Made by a program: the position numbers and the translations under genes
In this document: positions 51,601-60,341 of the stretch, one piece after another
Numbering within the stretch: position 1 is the stretch's first letter
How the letters are laid out: each line of letters starts with the position of its first letter
The notes under the pieces: generated by a model
What the model was told of the DNA's origin: nothing
The model's database searches: none
Seen by the model: the letters and a program-made list of their open reading frames with translations, nothing else
From: an uncultured Blautia sp.
Lineage (GTDB): Bacteria; Bacillota; Clostridia; Lachnospirales; Lachnospiraceae
Direction of reading: 5' to 3'
NCBI RefSeq assembly: GCF_947654165.1
Contig: NZ_CANTKB010000009.1
Location: 1-64,000 of the forward strand
DNA length: 64,000 bases

Positions 51601-52971
51601 ATGAAAGAAGAAAGTCATGATTTTTCCAAAGGAAGCATGCTGGGAAATATTCTCCGGCTGTCGCTTCCGTTGATTCTGGCACAGTTTATCAATGTGCTTT
51701 ACAATATTGTGGACAGGATGTATATTGGCAGGATACCGGGTGCAGATTCGGCAGCACTTACCGGAGTGGGCGTGGCGTTTCCCATTATCACGGCCATTAC
51801 AGCCTTTTCTCTTCTGGTGGGAACCGGAGGAGCACCTCTTTGCTCCATTGCCAGAGGGAAAGGGGATGAGGAGAGAGCAGAACACATCATGGGGAATTCT
51901 TTTTTGATGACCCTGGTTCTCGGCGTAGTAATTCTTGTGACCGGGCTTTTGGTAAAGGATTCTCTTTTGTATGCCCTTGGTGCCAGCAAGGCTACGTTTG
52001 GCTATGCCAATGATTATATCAGCATCTATCTTTTAGGCACGGTTTTTGTGATGATCAGCCTTTCCATGAACGGGTTTATTAATTGCCAGGGGTTTGCCAA
52101 GATGGGGATGCTTACCGTGCTCATCGGTGCAGTGCTGAACATCCTTCTGGATCCGGTTTTCATTTTTGTTTTCCATATGGGGGTAAAGGGAGCTGCTGTT
52201 GCTACGGTGATTTCTCAGATGGTTTCTGCTCTGTGGGTAGTATGGTTTCTCACAGGAAAGAAAACACTGCTGCATCTGAAACTTTCATCCATGCGGCCGG
52301 ATTTTGCGTGTATGAGGGAAATCCTGGCTCTCGGGCTATCGGGATTTATTATGGCAGCTACCAACTGCGGGGTGCAGGTGGTATGTAATGTGACACTTCA
52401 GTCTTATGGCGGGGATGTATATGTGGGAATTATGACCATTGTGAATTCGGTACGGGAAGTGCTGAGTGTTCCGGCCAGCGGACTGACACAGGGAACACAG
52501 CCGATCCTGGGATTTAATTACGGGGCAGGAGAATATAAAAGAGTGAAATCAGGAATTAAGATCATGTCCGTGATCTGTATGGTATATACCACCGTTGCCT
52601 GGGTGATCACTCTGCTGATTCCTCAAGTGTTTATCACCATGTTTAATGGGGGTGAAGAACTTATGACCCTGGGGGTTCCGGCTATGAGAATCTACTTTTT
52701 TGGTTTTTGTTTTATGTCTCTTCAGTTTGCAGGGCAGAGTGTGTTTACAGGGCTTGGAAAAGCAAAGCAGGCAATCTTTTTCTCTCTTCTCAGAAAGGCT
52801 GTGATCGTGATTCCCCTTACCTTATGGCTGCCTACAGTTGCAGGACTGGGAGCCAGGGGCGTCTTTCTTGCAGAGCCTATTTCCAATTTCATCGGAGGGA
52901 CTGCCTGTTTTGTCACTATGCTTTGTGTGATCTGGCCTGCATTGTCGAAGGCTGCGGAAGCTTCTCTATGA
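51601..52971 (+). CDS. MATE-family efflux transporter
   Basis: 456 residues with 12 membrane helices in two halves. GSMLGNILRLSLPLILAQFI and NVLYNIVDRMYIGRIPGADS, then the repeat-half signature QGTQPILGFNYGAGEYKRVK, place it in the DinF/NorM-like MATE group that exports drugs or metabolites with sodium or protons. Start is two bases after rarA (GGAAGTG upstream within rarA). Its last 56 bases overlap the convergent aroK gene. Confidence 0.93.
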   Translation: MKEESHDFSKGSMLGNILRLSLPLILAQFINVLYNIVDRMYIGRIPGADSAALTGVGVAFPIITAITAFSLLVGTGGAPLCSIARGKGDEERAEHIMGNSFLMTLVLGVVILVTGLLVKDSLLYALGASKATFGYANDYISIYLLGTVFVMISLSMNGFINCQGFAKMGMLTVLIGAVLNILLDPVFIFVFHMGVKGAAVATVISQMVSALWVVWFLTGKKTLLHLKLSSMRPDFACMREILALGLSGFIMAATNCGVQVVCNVTLQSYGGDVYVGIMTIVNSVREVLSVPASGLTQGTQPILGFNYGAGEYKRVKSGIKIMSVICMVYTTVAWVITLLIPQVFITMFNGGEELMTLGVPAMRIYFFGFCFMSLQFAGQSVFTGLGKAKQAIFFSLLRKAVIVIPLTLWLPTVAGLGARGVFLAEPISNFIGGTACFVTMLCVIWPALSKAAEASL

Positions 52972-53461
52972 TTTCCTTGCAGATTTCAGGGATGCTTTTG
53001 TTATCTGTTTCTACAGAAAGATCAGCGGCAGCCAGATATTTTTCCCTGCGCTGCTCCATAAGCAGTGAGATGCTTTCCGGAGTCTTCCGGTCTTTTAGAA
53101 GAGGGCGGGAGTTGTCTTCCCTGGTACGTTCCAGAATGGTTTCCGGACGTGCTGTAAGGAGGATGACTTTTCCGTTCTTTTTCATTTCCCGGACGTTTTC
53201 TTCCCGCAGTGCGGCACCGCCTCCGCAGGAGATGATCTTATTCTCATAAGTCTGCATTTCTTTTAACAGATTCGTTTCTAAACTACGGAAATACGGTTCT
53301 CCGTGTACCTGGAAAATCTCGGGAATGGACATTCCCTCCCGCTGCTCAATCAGGGCATCCATTTCTATGATATCCATATGATATTGTTTACTTAAATAGT
53401 TTGCCACCGTGCTTTTACCGGTGCCCATAAATCCGATCAGTACAAGATTGTAAGAAAACAT
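52916..53461 (-). CDS. aroK: Shikimate kinase
   Basis: Start set at ATG 53461 (AAAGGTGG upstream), 181 residues; a GTG at 53473 is possible. LVLIGFMGTGKSTVANYL is the Walker A loop, IIEMDALIEQREGMSIPEIF the shikimate-site region with Asp, ISCGGGAALREENV the GGG motif, and RPLLKDRKTPESISLLMEQR the lid. It phosphorylates shikimate in aromatic amino acid synthesis. Stands alone and convergent to MATE, overlapping it by 56 bases; other aro genes are not nearby. Confidence 0.95.
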   Translation of the reverse strand: MFSYNLVLIGFMGTGKSTVANYLSKQYHMDIIEMDALIEQREGMSIPEIFQVHGEPYFRSLETNLLKEMQTYENKIISCGGGAALREENVREMKKNGKVILLTARPETILERTREDNSRPLLKDRKTPESISLLMEQRREKYLAAADLSVETDNKSIPEICKEIIEKLPQPSTMQARSHKA

Positions 53462-53545
53462 ACCCTTTTCCACCTTTCTGATTTAACGTATGAAAATCTG
53501 GAATCTATTATAACAGCAGCAGAAAAAAGGTGCAAGAAAAAAGCT

Positions 53546-53569
53546 ATATAATTAGTCGACTAATTATAT
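53546..53569. promoter_or_regulatory. 24-base perfect palindrome, candidate MarR operator
   Basis: ATATAATTAGTC and its exact complement, centred on GTCGAC. It includes a TATAAT on each strand, so binding would cover a promoter -10. The core TTAGTCGACTAATTA is repeated at 53648-53662. Confidence 0.7.
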
Positions 53570-53615
53570 TTTTGTGAGATATTTCTAAAAAAAATGTAAA
53601 ATATGTGATAGATAC

Positions 53616-53664
53616 TTGATTTTATAAAAAATCAGACATAAACTAAGTTAGTCGACTAATTAGT
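53616..53664 (+). promoter_or_regulatory. MarR-ABC operon promoter with second operator copy
   Basis: TTGATT (53616-53621) and TAAACT (53639-53644), 17 bases apart, are followed at once by GTTAGTCGACTAATTAG (53647-53663), the second copy of the MarR-type site. Repressor bound here would block initiation. The ATG of marR is at 53681 after AAAGGAG. Confidence 0.6.
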
Positions 53665-53680
53665 GGAAAGGAGAGAACTC

Positions 53681-54139
53681 ATGAGAAACAGAAAAGAAGA
53701 TGACAGCTTGAGAAGACGCCTGGTGCAGCTGACTCATCTGTATTTCAGAGAAACTTTTCAGGCACTGAAAGATACAGGGATTCATCCAAAGCAGGTACCT
53801 TTTATGATTCTCCTGGATGAGCAGGAAGGAATGAGTCAGAGGGAAATTTCGCAAGAGTTGGAAATCAGTCCTCCTACGGTAGCAGTATCTGTGAAAAGGT
53901 TAGAAAAGTCTGGATTGGTAGAACGGCGAGAGGATGAAAAAGACCTTAGAAGAAGCCGGATTTTTCTTACAGAACGTGGACGAGAGACGATTCAGGATAT
54001 ACAAAAATGTGTAGAAGAAAAAGAGGCATTGGTATTCCGGGGATTTACGGAGAGCGAGCAATGTCTCATGAAGCGTTTTTTTGATCAGATGATTGAGAAT
54101 CTGGGAGGAAAACAAGAGGATTCCATATGGAAGGAGTAG
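53681..54139 (+). CDS. MarR-family repressor
   Basis: 152 residues from ATG 53681. Winged helix in the middle: MSQREISQELEISPPTVAVS (helix 3 and recognition helix), VKRLEKSGLVERREDEKDLR (wing start), RSRIFLTERGRETI. The flanking helices form the dimer. Two copies of TTAGTCGACTAATTA upstream indicate autorepression and control of the ABC exporter genes that begin 10 bases after its stop. A drug or toxic compound probably relieves repression. Confidence 0.93.
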   Translation: MRNRKEDDSLRRRLVQLTHLYFRETFQALKDTGIHPKQVPFMILLDEQEGMSQREISQELEISPPTVAVSVKRLEKSGLVERREDEKDLRRSRIFLTERGRETIQDIQKCVEEKEALVFRGFTESEQCLMKRFFDQMIENLGGKQEDSIWKE

Positions 54140-54148
54140 TAGGATAAA

Positions 54149-56317
54149 ATGATGAAAATGTTTCACTATATGAAGGAGCGCTGGTATTATCTGGTCATGA
54201 TCATTGCCCTCCTGTTTGTCCAGGCTTTTTGTGATTTGTCATTGCCGGACTATACGTCAAAAATCATCAATGTGGGTATCCAGCAGAAAGGTGTGGAGGA
54301 TGGTGTTGCAGAATCTATCCGGGAGGAGACCATGAGTCATCTGCAGATTTTTCTGGACAAAGAAGATGAAAAAAAGGTTTTGGATTCCTATAGAAAAAAG
54401 GGTGAGGTTTATGAACTTCTGGAACTGACAGAGGAAGAACGGGCAGAATTAAATGGGATTCTCGGTGTTCCGGAACTGATCGTTACAGGACTTTCCAAGG
54501 AAGATTCAAAAGAGGCTGGAGAGATCAGAGATCAGATGAATCTGCCGGAAAATGCAGACCTTTTTCAGGTATTTTCAGCTATGCCGGATGAGCAATTTCA
54601 GAGTATGAAAGAGAAATTAGAACAAGAACTGAAAAAAATGCCGGAATCCATTGTGACCCAGAGCACAGTACTTTTCGTAGAGCAGGAATATGAAGCACAG
54701 GGAAAAGATATGGATCGGATGCAGATGGAATATATTTTGTTCAGCGGTCTGAAGATGCTTGGGCTGGCGTTTCTCGGTATGGGAGCCGCATTGATGGTAA
54801 CCTTTTTATCAGCCAGAGCAGCGGCAGTTCTTGGCAGAAATTTACGAAATCATATTTACCGGAAAGTCATTTCTTTTTCAGGGAGTGAACTGAATCAGTT
54901 CTCCACAGCATCCCTGATTACCAGAAGCACCAATGATGTGCAGCAGGTACAGATGCTGTTTACGATGTTGTTTCGTATTGTTCTGTATGCTCCGATCCTG
55001 GGGCTTGGAGGTGTGTATAAAGTATTCCAGACAGATGCTTCCATGACATGGATCCTTGCTTTAGCTGTGATTGTGATCATGCTGTTTGTGGCACTGTTAT
55101 TCCGGATTGCCATGCCTAAATTTACCAAGCTGCAATTTCTGATCGATGAGCTGAATCTGGTGTCCAGGGAGATTTTAACCGGAGTTCCGGTCATTCGTGC
55201 ATTCAGCAGGGAAAAGCATGAAGAGCAGCGGTTTGAAGAGGCCAACGCAAAGCTTACCAGAACCAATTTATTTGTAAACCGGTGTATGACATTTATGATG
55301 CCGGTGATGATGCTTCTTATGAATGGCGTTACGGTGCTCATCGTCTGGAACGGTGCACATGCCGTTGACGAGGGTTCTATGCAGGTGGGAAATATGATGG
55401 CATTTATGCAGTATGCAATGCAGATCATCATGGCATTCCTTATGATCACCATGATGTCGATTATGATCCCAAGAGCCAGTGTTGCAGCAAAACGTATCAA
55501 TGAAGTAATGGAAACAGAAATCAGTATTTGTGACAAAGAAAACACTCAGGATATCCAGCGGGATAAAAAAGGCCAGGTGGTCTTTGAGCATGTGGGATTT
55601 GCTTACCCGGGTGCAGATGAAGAGACCCTTCATGATATCAGTTTTACTGCAGATCCAGGGGAGACGGTGGCCTTTATCGGAAGTACAGGAAGCGGGAAAA
55701 GTACGCTGGTGAATCTGATTCCTAGATTCTTTGATGCGACAAAAGGACAGATTCTGGTGGATGGAACAGATGTGAAAGATCTGAAATTACATGATTTGCG
55801 AAGCCGCATTGGTTATGTGCCGCAGAAGGCAGTTCTGTTCTCCGGTACTATCGATTCCAACATTCGTTACGGAAGAGAAGAGGCCACAGGAGCAGAGGTG
55901 GAAAGAGCTGCTAAAATCGCCCAGGCGTGGGAGTTTATCCAGGAAAAAGAAGATGGTGTACAGGAAGCGATTGCCCAGGGCGGAACCAATGTTTCAGGCG
56001 GACAAAAGCAGCGTCTTTCTATTGCGAGAGCAGTGGCAAAAAATCCGGAAATCTATATTTTTGATGACAGTTTTTCTGCACTGGATTATAAGACCGATGT
56101 GGTTTTACGACGTGCACTGAAGCAGGAGACAAAGAATGCCACAACTCTGATCGTTGCACAGAGAATCAGTACGATTCTTCATGCAGATAAAATCCTGGTT
56201 CTTGACGAAGGCCGTGTAGTAGGGCAGGGTACGCATCAGGAACTGTTAAAATCCTGTGAAGTGTATCGCCAGATTGCCATGTCACAGTTGTCAGAGGAGG
56301 AATTAGCCAATGAGTAA
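54149..56317 (+). CDS. ABC exporter subunit with degenerate ATP site
   Basis: 722 residues: a six-helix exporter transmembrane domain with an unusually long outer loop of about 140 residues between TM1 and TM2 (~40-190), then an ATPase domain with Walker A GSTGSGKST, signature NVSGGQKQR and Walker B IYIFDDSFSALD. The catalytic Glu after Walker B is Asp, so this half carries the degenerate site typical of heterodimers such as BmrCD and LmrCD. The next gene overlaps it by eight bases and supplies the catalytic half. Probably exports drugs or bile-type compounds. Confidence 0.95.
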   Translation: MMKMFHYMKERWYYLVMIIALLFVQAFCDLSLPDYTSKIINVGIQQKGVEDGVAESIREETMSHLQIFLDKEDEKKVLDSYRKKGEVYELLELTEEERAELNGILGVPELIVTGLSKEDSKEAGEIRDQMNLPENADLFQVFSAMPDEQFQSMKEKLEQELKKMPESIVTQSTVLFVEQEYEAQGKDMDRMQMEYILFSGLKMLGLAFLGMGAALMVTFLSARAAAVLGRNLRNHIYRKVISFSGSELNQFSTASLITRSTNDVQQVQMLFTMLFRIVLYAPILGLGGVYKVFQTDASMTWILALAVIVIMLFVALLFRIAMPKFTKLQFLIDELNLVSREILTGVPVIRAFSREKHEEQRFEEANAKLTRTNLFVNRCMTFMMPVMMLLMNGVTVLIVWNGAHAVDEGSMQVGNMMAFMQYAMQIIMAFLMITMMSIMIPRASVAAKRINEVMETEISICDKENTQDIQRDKKGQVVFEHVGFAYPGADEETLHDISFTADPGETVAFIGSTGSGKSTLVNLIPRFFDATKGQILVDGTDVKDLKLHDLRSRIGYVPQKAVLFSGTIDSNIRYGREEATGAEVERAAKIAQAWEFIQEKEDGVQEAIAQGGTNVSGGQKQRLSIARAVAKNPEIYIFDDSFSALDYKTDVVLRRALKQETKNATTLIVAQRISTILHADKILVLDEGRVVGQGTHQELLKSCEVYRQIAMSQLSEEELANE

Positions 56318-58145
56318 AGGAAGACCAAGAGGCCCTATGGGTCACGGACACGGTATGTCCGGAGAAAAGGCAAAAGACTTTAGATCAGCTATGAAACGTC
56401 TGTTTCAATATATGAAAAAATATCGGATCCAGCTTGGAATCATGGTTGTTTTTGCAGTGGGAAGTACCATATTCAGCATTGTAGGACCTAAGATATTGGG
56501 AAAGGCTACTACAGAACTTTTCGATGGACTGATGTCCAAAATCAGCGGCGGAAAAGGGATTGATTTCGGAAAAATCGGAGCAATCCTCTTATGGACTCTG
56601 GGGCTGTATCTGATCAGTGCCGTGTTCTCATTTATACAGGGATGGATCATGACGGGAATCTCCAATCAGGTGACATACAATCTGCGAAAAGATATTTCAG
56701 GGAAGATCAATCGTCTGCCCATGAAGTATTTTGAGAGCAGAACTCACGGAGAAATTCTGTCACGTATCACCAATGATGTAGATACGCTGCAGATGAGTAT
56801 TAACCAGAGTTTTACGCAGCTCATCACTTCCGTGACCATGCTGATCGGTGTATTTGTTATGATGCTTTCCATCAATGTCTGGATGACTTTAGCAGCACTG
56901 TTGATTCTTCCAGTGTCCATGACCATCATCTCAAAGGTGATGAAACGTTCCCAGAAATATTTCCAGGCACAGCAGAAGTATCTGGGAGAAGTGAACGGTC
57001 AGATAGAAGAAATCTATAGTGGTCAGCAGGTAGTGAAAGCGTTTAACAAAGAAGAAGATGTGGTTAAAACTTTTGAAGAGACCAACGAAAAATTATATAC
57101 TTCTGCATGGCGTTCTCAGTTTTTTTCAGGAATGATGATGCCTATCATGCAGTTTGTAGGAAACCTTGGATATGTCATGGTAGCACTTTTAGGCGGTGTG
57201 ATGGTTATCAAAGGCAAGGTTATGGTGGGAGACATCCAGGCATTTTTCCAGTATATCAGAAACTTTACGCAGCCGATTCAGCAGATAGCACAGGTGACAA
57301 ATCTGCTTCAGTCATCTGCTGCAGCCGCAGAGCGTGTATTTGAATTTCTGGATGAAGAGGAAGAAGACCAGACTGCGGAACATCCGGCAGATATCAGGAA
57401 TGTTCAGGGAAATGTGGAAGCACGTCACGTTGCCTTTGGCTATCAGCCGGATCATCTGATCATTCATGATTTCAGCGGTCATGTGAAGGCAGGACAGAAG
57501 GTGGCGATCGTAGGCCCTACCGGAGCAGGAAAGACCACGATGATCAAGCTGCTGATGCGGTTCTATGATGTGAATTCCGGTGAGATCCTCATAGACGGAC
57601 AGAATGTAAAAGAGTTTAACCGAGGTGATCTTAGAGAACTGTTCGGAATGGTTCTTCAGGATACCTGGCTGTTCCATGGAACAATCATGGAAAACATCCG
57701 CTACGGCAGACTGGATGCTACAGATGAAGAAGTGATCGCAGCGGCAAAAGCAGCACATGCACATCATTTTATCATGTCTCAGCCAGGGGGATATCAGATG
57801 ATGTTAAACGAGGAAACCAGCAATATTTCCCAGGGACAGAAGCAGCTTTTGACTATCGCCAGAGCTATTTTGGCGGACAATAAAATCCTGATCCTGGATG
57901 AAGCGACCTCGTCTGTGGACACCAGAACAGAGGAACAGATTCAGGCTGCTATGGACAATCTTATGCGAGGCAGAACCAGTTTTGTCATTGCCCACAGGCT
58001 TTCAACCATTCGTGATGCAGACTTGATTCTGGTCATGAAAGACGGAGATATCATTGAACAGGGGACTCATGATTCCCTGCTTGCAGAAGGTGGTTTCTAT
58101 GCCAACCTGTATAACAGCCAGTTTGAGAAAGCAGAAGCAATTTAA
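56310..58145 (+). CDS. ABC exporter subunit with catalytic ATP site
   Basis: 611 residues. N-terminal Gly/His/Arg-rich lead, six membrane helices (IQLGIMVVFAVGSTIFSIVG; VSMTIISKVMKRSQKYFQAQ), ATPase with Walker A GPTGAGKTT, signature NISQGQKQL and Walker B ILILDEATSSVD with catalytic Glu and H-loop IAHRLSTI. It pairs with the preceding subunit. In the heterodimer the signature motif of each half completes the other half's ATP site; the degenerate Walker B lies in the partner. Last gene of the MarR operon. Confidence 0.95.
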   Translation: MSKGRPRGPMGHGHGMSGEKAKDFRSAMKRLFQYMKKYRIQLGIMVVFAVGSTIFSIVGPKILGKATTELFDGLMSKISGGKGIDFGKIGAILLWTLGLYLISAVFSFIQGWIMTGISNQVTYNLRKDISGKINRLPMKYFESRTHGEILSRITNDVDTLQMSINQSFTQLITSVTMLIGVFVMMLSINVWMTLAALLILPVSMTIISKVMKRSQKYFQAQQKYLGEVNGQIEEIYSGQQVVKAFNKEEDVVKTFEETNEKLYTSAWRSQFFSGMMMPIMQFVGNLGYVMVALLGGVMVIKGKVMVGDIQAFFQYIRNFTQPIQQIAQVTNLLQSSAAAAERVFEFLDEEEEDQTAEHPADIRNVQGNVEARHVAFGYQPDHLIIHDFSGHVKAGQKVAIVGPTGAGKTTMIKLLMRFYDVNSGEILIDGQNVKEFNRGDLRELFGMVLQDTWLFHGTIMENIRYGRLDATDEEVIAAAKAAHAHHFIMSQPGGYQMMLNEETSNISQGQKQLLTIARAILADNKILILDEATSSVDTRTEEQIQAAMDNLMRGRTSFVIAHRLSTIRDADLILVMKDGDIIEQGTHDSLLAEGGFYANLYNSQFEKAEAI

Positions 58146-58151
58146 GAAAGA

Positions 58152-58204
58152 GACAGTCAGTCATGATCAGCATAGACGCTGTAAGGCTGGCTGCTTTTTT
58201 TGTT
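58152..58204 (+). terminator. Terminator of the exporter operon
   Basis: CAGTCAGTC and GGCTGGCTG (with G-T pairs) bracket a loop with its own small hairpin, followed by TTTTTTTTG. Confidence 0.65.
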
Positions 58205-58280
58205 GTGGGGAATCGGGATGAGTGGTATAATGTGAGTAATTTATCCGGATTATAAATGGATAAGAGAAGGGAGAGATGAT

Positions 58281-58694
58281 ATGTGGTTTTTCTTTGCAAT
58301 CCTCTCAGCAGTGTTTGCGGCACTTACATCAATTCTGGCAAAGATTGGGATTGATGGAGTGAATTCGAACCTCGCCACAGCAATCAGAACAGCCGTGGTT
58401 CTTGTGATGGCGTGGGGGATGGTTTTCCTGGTTCATGCACAGAAAGGAATTTCGCAGATCAGCAGCAAAAGCTGGCTTTTCTTAATTCTGTCAGGTTTAG
58501 CAACCGGTGCATCCTGGCTGTGTTATTACAAAGCTTTGCAGATCGGAGAGGCATCAAAAGTAGTACCGGTAGATAAATTGTCCGTGGTGATCACGTTAAT
58601 TCTTGCGTTTGTATTTCTACACGAACAGTTTACATGGAAATCCCTGGTTGGATGTATTTTCATCGGAGCAGGAACCTTGATTATGGTGATATAG
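58281..58694 (+). CDS. Half-size EamA transporter
   Basis: 137 residues with four to five membrane helices, one EamA repeat instead of two: FFAILSAVFAALTSILAKIG, LILSGLATGASWLCYYKALQ, ASKVVPVDKLSVVITLILAF and FIGAGTLIMVI. Such single-repeat members work as dimers and are thought to export small metabolites. Complete; AAGGGAGAGATG before the start. The next gene follows 10 bases later. Confidence 0.9.
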   Translation: MWFFFAILSAVFAALTSILAKIGIDGVNSNLATAIRTAVVLVMAWGMVFLVHAQKGISQISSKSWLFLILSGLATGASWLCYYKALQIGEASKVVPVDKLSVVITLILAFVFLHEQFTWKSLVGCIFIGAGTLIMVI

Positions 58695-58704
58695 GGAGAA
58701 TGTT

Positions 58705-59157
58705 ATGGGAAAAATCAGAATCATAAAGAAGAATGACGAATACACATCAGAATATGAAATAGGTGATATTTTTGAGATTACAGGCACCTGGTACGGCGGT
58801 GTCCATATATTAGGGAAAACAGGCGTTCCGGTGTCCTTGGATAAGGAGGAATACCTGGAACTGGATACGGAACCGGAAGCACCGGAGCCAGAGATTCCTG
58901 CCAGAGATATTCAGGTGGGAGATATTGTACAGCACTTTAAAAGAGAGTGGGTTTCCGACAAAACTTCGGAATATCTCTATAAGGTTCTGGCTTTTGCACA
59001 GCATACAGAAACAGGGGAACACCTTGTGATTTATCAGGCATTGTATGCACCATTTAAAATCTGTGCAAGACCATTGGAGATGTTTATGAGTGAAGTAGAC
59101 CAGGAAAAATATCCGGATGTAAAGCAAAAATATCGCTTTGAAAAAGTGAAATTATAA
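58705..59157 (+). CDS. DUF1653-containing protein
   Basis: 150 soluble residues in two parts. The N-terminal ~55 residues are a small beta domain (IRIIKKNDEYTSEYEIGDIF, VHILGKTGVPVSLDKEEYLE), then a Pro/Glu linker. Residues ~65-150 are DUF1653: GDIVQHFKREWVSD, YLYKVLAFAQHTETGEHLVI, YQALYAPFKICARPLEMFMS. DUF1653 is a small domain of unknown function, present in many bacteria. The N-terminal add-on is uncommon in the family as I recall it. Confidence 0.8.
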   Translation: MGKIRIIKKNDEYTSEYEIGDIFEITGTWYGGVHILGKTGVPVSLDKEEYLELDTEPEAPEPEIPARDIQVGDIVQHFKREWVSDKTSEYLYKVLAFAQHTETGEHLVIYQALYAPFKICARPLEMFMSEVDQEKYPDVKQKYRFEKVKL

Positions 59158-59179
59158 TCCGGCAGAGGAGGAAAAAATC

Positions 59180-59788
59180 ATGATGAATCTGAAGGGATTT
59201 AAATGGAACCGTGAACCGGAAAGCTATGAAGTGCTGCCGGACAGAATCGAGGTTGTGACAAAACCACATACAGATTTGTGGCAGAGAACATATTATCATT
59301 TCAGAAATGACAATGCACCTGTTTTTCAGATAGAAACAGAAGAAAAATACTTTAGTTTTGTTGTGAAGACGGAATTTCAGGACAGCCATCACAGATTTGA
59401 TCAATGCGGTATTGTTATGTATTTAGACAGCGAGAACTGGTTAAAAGGCTCTATAGAATATGAAAACGAACAGTACCAGCATCTGGGAAGTGTGGTGACA
59501 AACAACGGATATTCGGACTGGGCAACCACGGAAATCAGCGGGGATATAAAGGAAATGTGGTATCGGTTCAGCAGAAGGGAAGACGACTACTGTATCGAAT
59601 GTTCCCGGGACGGAAAAACCTTCAGCCAGATGCGGATCTGCCATATGTTGAAAGGGGCAGATAAGATTCAGTTTGGTATTTATGCCTGCTCACCGGAAGA
59701 GTCTTCTTTTAAAGCCGTATTCCGTCATATGGAAATGCAAAAATGCCAGTGGCTGCCCCATGATGGACAACAGCCGGATGAGGAGTAA
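59180..59788 (+). CDS. DUF1349 protein
   Basis: 202 residues of concanavalin/laminin-G type beta sandwich: TDLWQRTYYHFRNDNAPVFQ, FSFVVKTEFQDSHHRFDQCG, IVMYLDSENWLKGSIEYENE and IQFGIYACSPEESSFKAVFR are the DUF1349 landmarks (yeast YTP1-like regulation of sugar metabolism is the only named relative). No signal peptide. Probably binds a carbohydrate or phosphosugar. GGAGGAAAAA before the start. Confidence 0.88.
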   Translation: MMNLKGFKWNREPESYEVLPDRIEVVTKPHTDLWQRTYYHFRNDNAPVFQIETEEKYFSFVVKTEFQDSHHRFDQCGIVMYLDSENWLKGSIEYENEQYQHLGSVVTNNGYSDWATTEISGDIKEMWYRFSRREDDYCIECSRDGKTFSQMRICHMLKGADKIQFGIYACSPEESSFKAVFRHMEMQKCQWLPHDGQQPDEE

Positions 59789-59813
59789 GAAGAAAGACAG
59801 GTAGCAGTGTAAG

Positions 59814-60323
59814 ATGGAAGATATTGAAATTTATAAAGCAAAACCAGGTGATGAAAAGATTCTTGCATACATACAGGCGGAGTCATGGAAAGCCGCTTTT
59901 TCTGAAATTCTGACAGCACAAGAATTAAAAAGATGTACAGATTTGGAAAAATGCAAAGAGATGTATCAAAAGGTTTTAGAGCATTCCGAGATTTCTATAT
60001 GGATTGAAAAAGTAGATAAAAAACCGCATTGTATTGCAGCATGGGGTCTCAATAGAGATAAATTGGGGAAAGATGTTGCGGAGCTTATCTGTATTCATAG
60101 TTTAAAAGAAAAGTGGCATCAGGGATATGGCACTTTAATGATGCAACATATTCTTGATGAAATGAAAAAAGACGGCTATGTGAAAGTGGTTCTATGGGTG
60201 TTTGAAAAGAATCTGAGGGCAAGAGCTTTTTATGAGAAACAAGGATTTGTACAGGCTGGAAGAAGGCAGATAAATGAAATTTCTGAGATTATGTATTTGA
60301 AAAATTTAGTGACAGATTCATAA
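59814..60323 (+). CDS. GNAT acetyltransferase
   Basis: 169 residues. The acetyl-CoA motif is in the second half: ELICIHSLKEKWHQGYGTLM with the QGYGTxM phosphate loop, and VVLWVFEKNLRARAFYEKQG with FYEKQGF, the usual C-terminal strand and helix. The early part (IYKAKPGDEKILAYIQAESW) is also typical. Substrate unknown. Separate from the HAD gene by 18 bases, likely one transcript. Confidence 0.92.
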   Translation: MEDIEIYKAKPGDEKILAYIQAESWKAAFSEILTAQELKRCTDLEKCKEMYQKVLEHSEISIWIEKVDKKPHCIAAWGLNRDKLGKDVAELICIHSLKEKWHQGYGTLMMQHILDEMKKDGYVKVVLWVFEKNLRARAFYEKQGFVQAGRRQINEISEIMYLKNLVTDS

Positions 60324-60341
60324 CTTTTAAGGAGACTGTAT

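Noticed and set aside
54895..55633. Long open frames on the - strand inside the first ABC subunit
   Set aside because: They are opposite-strand shadows of a clear ABC transporter gene, without ribosome binding sites or recognisable domains.
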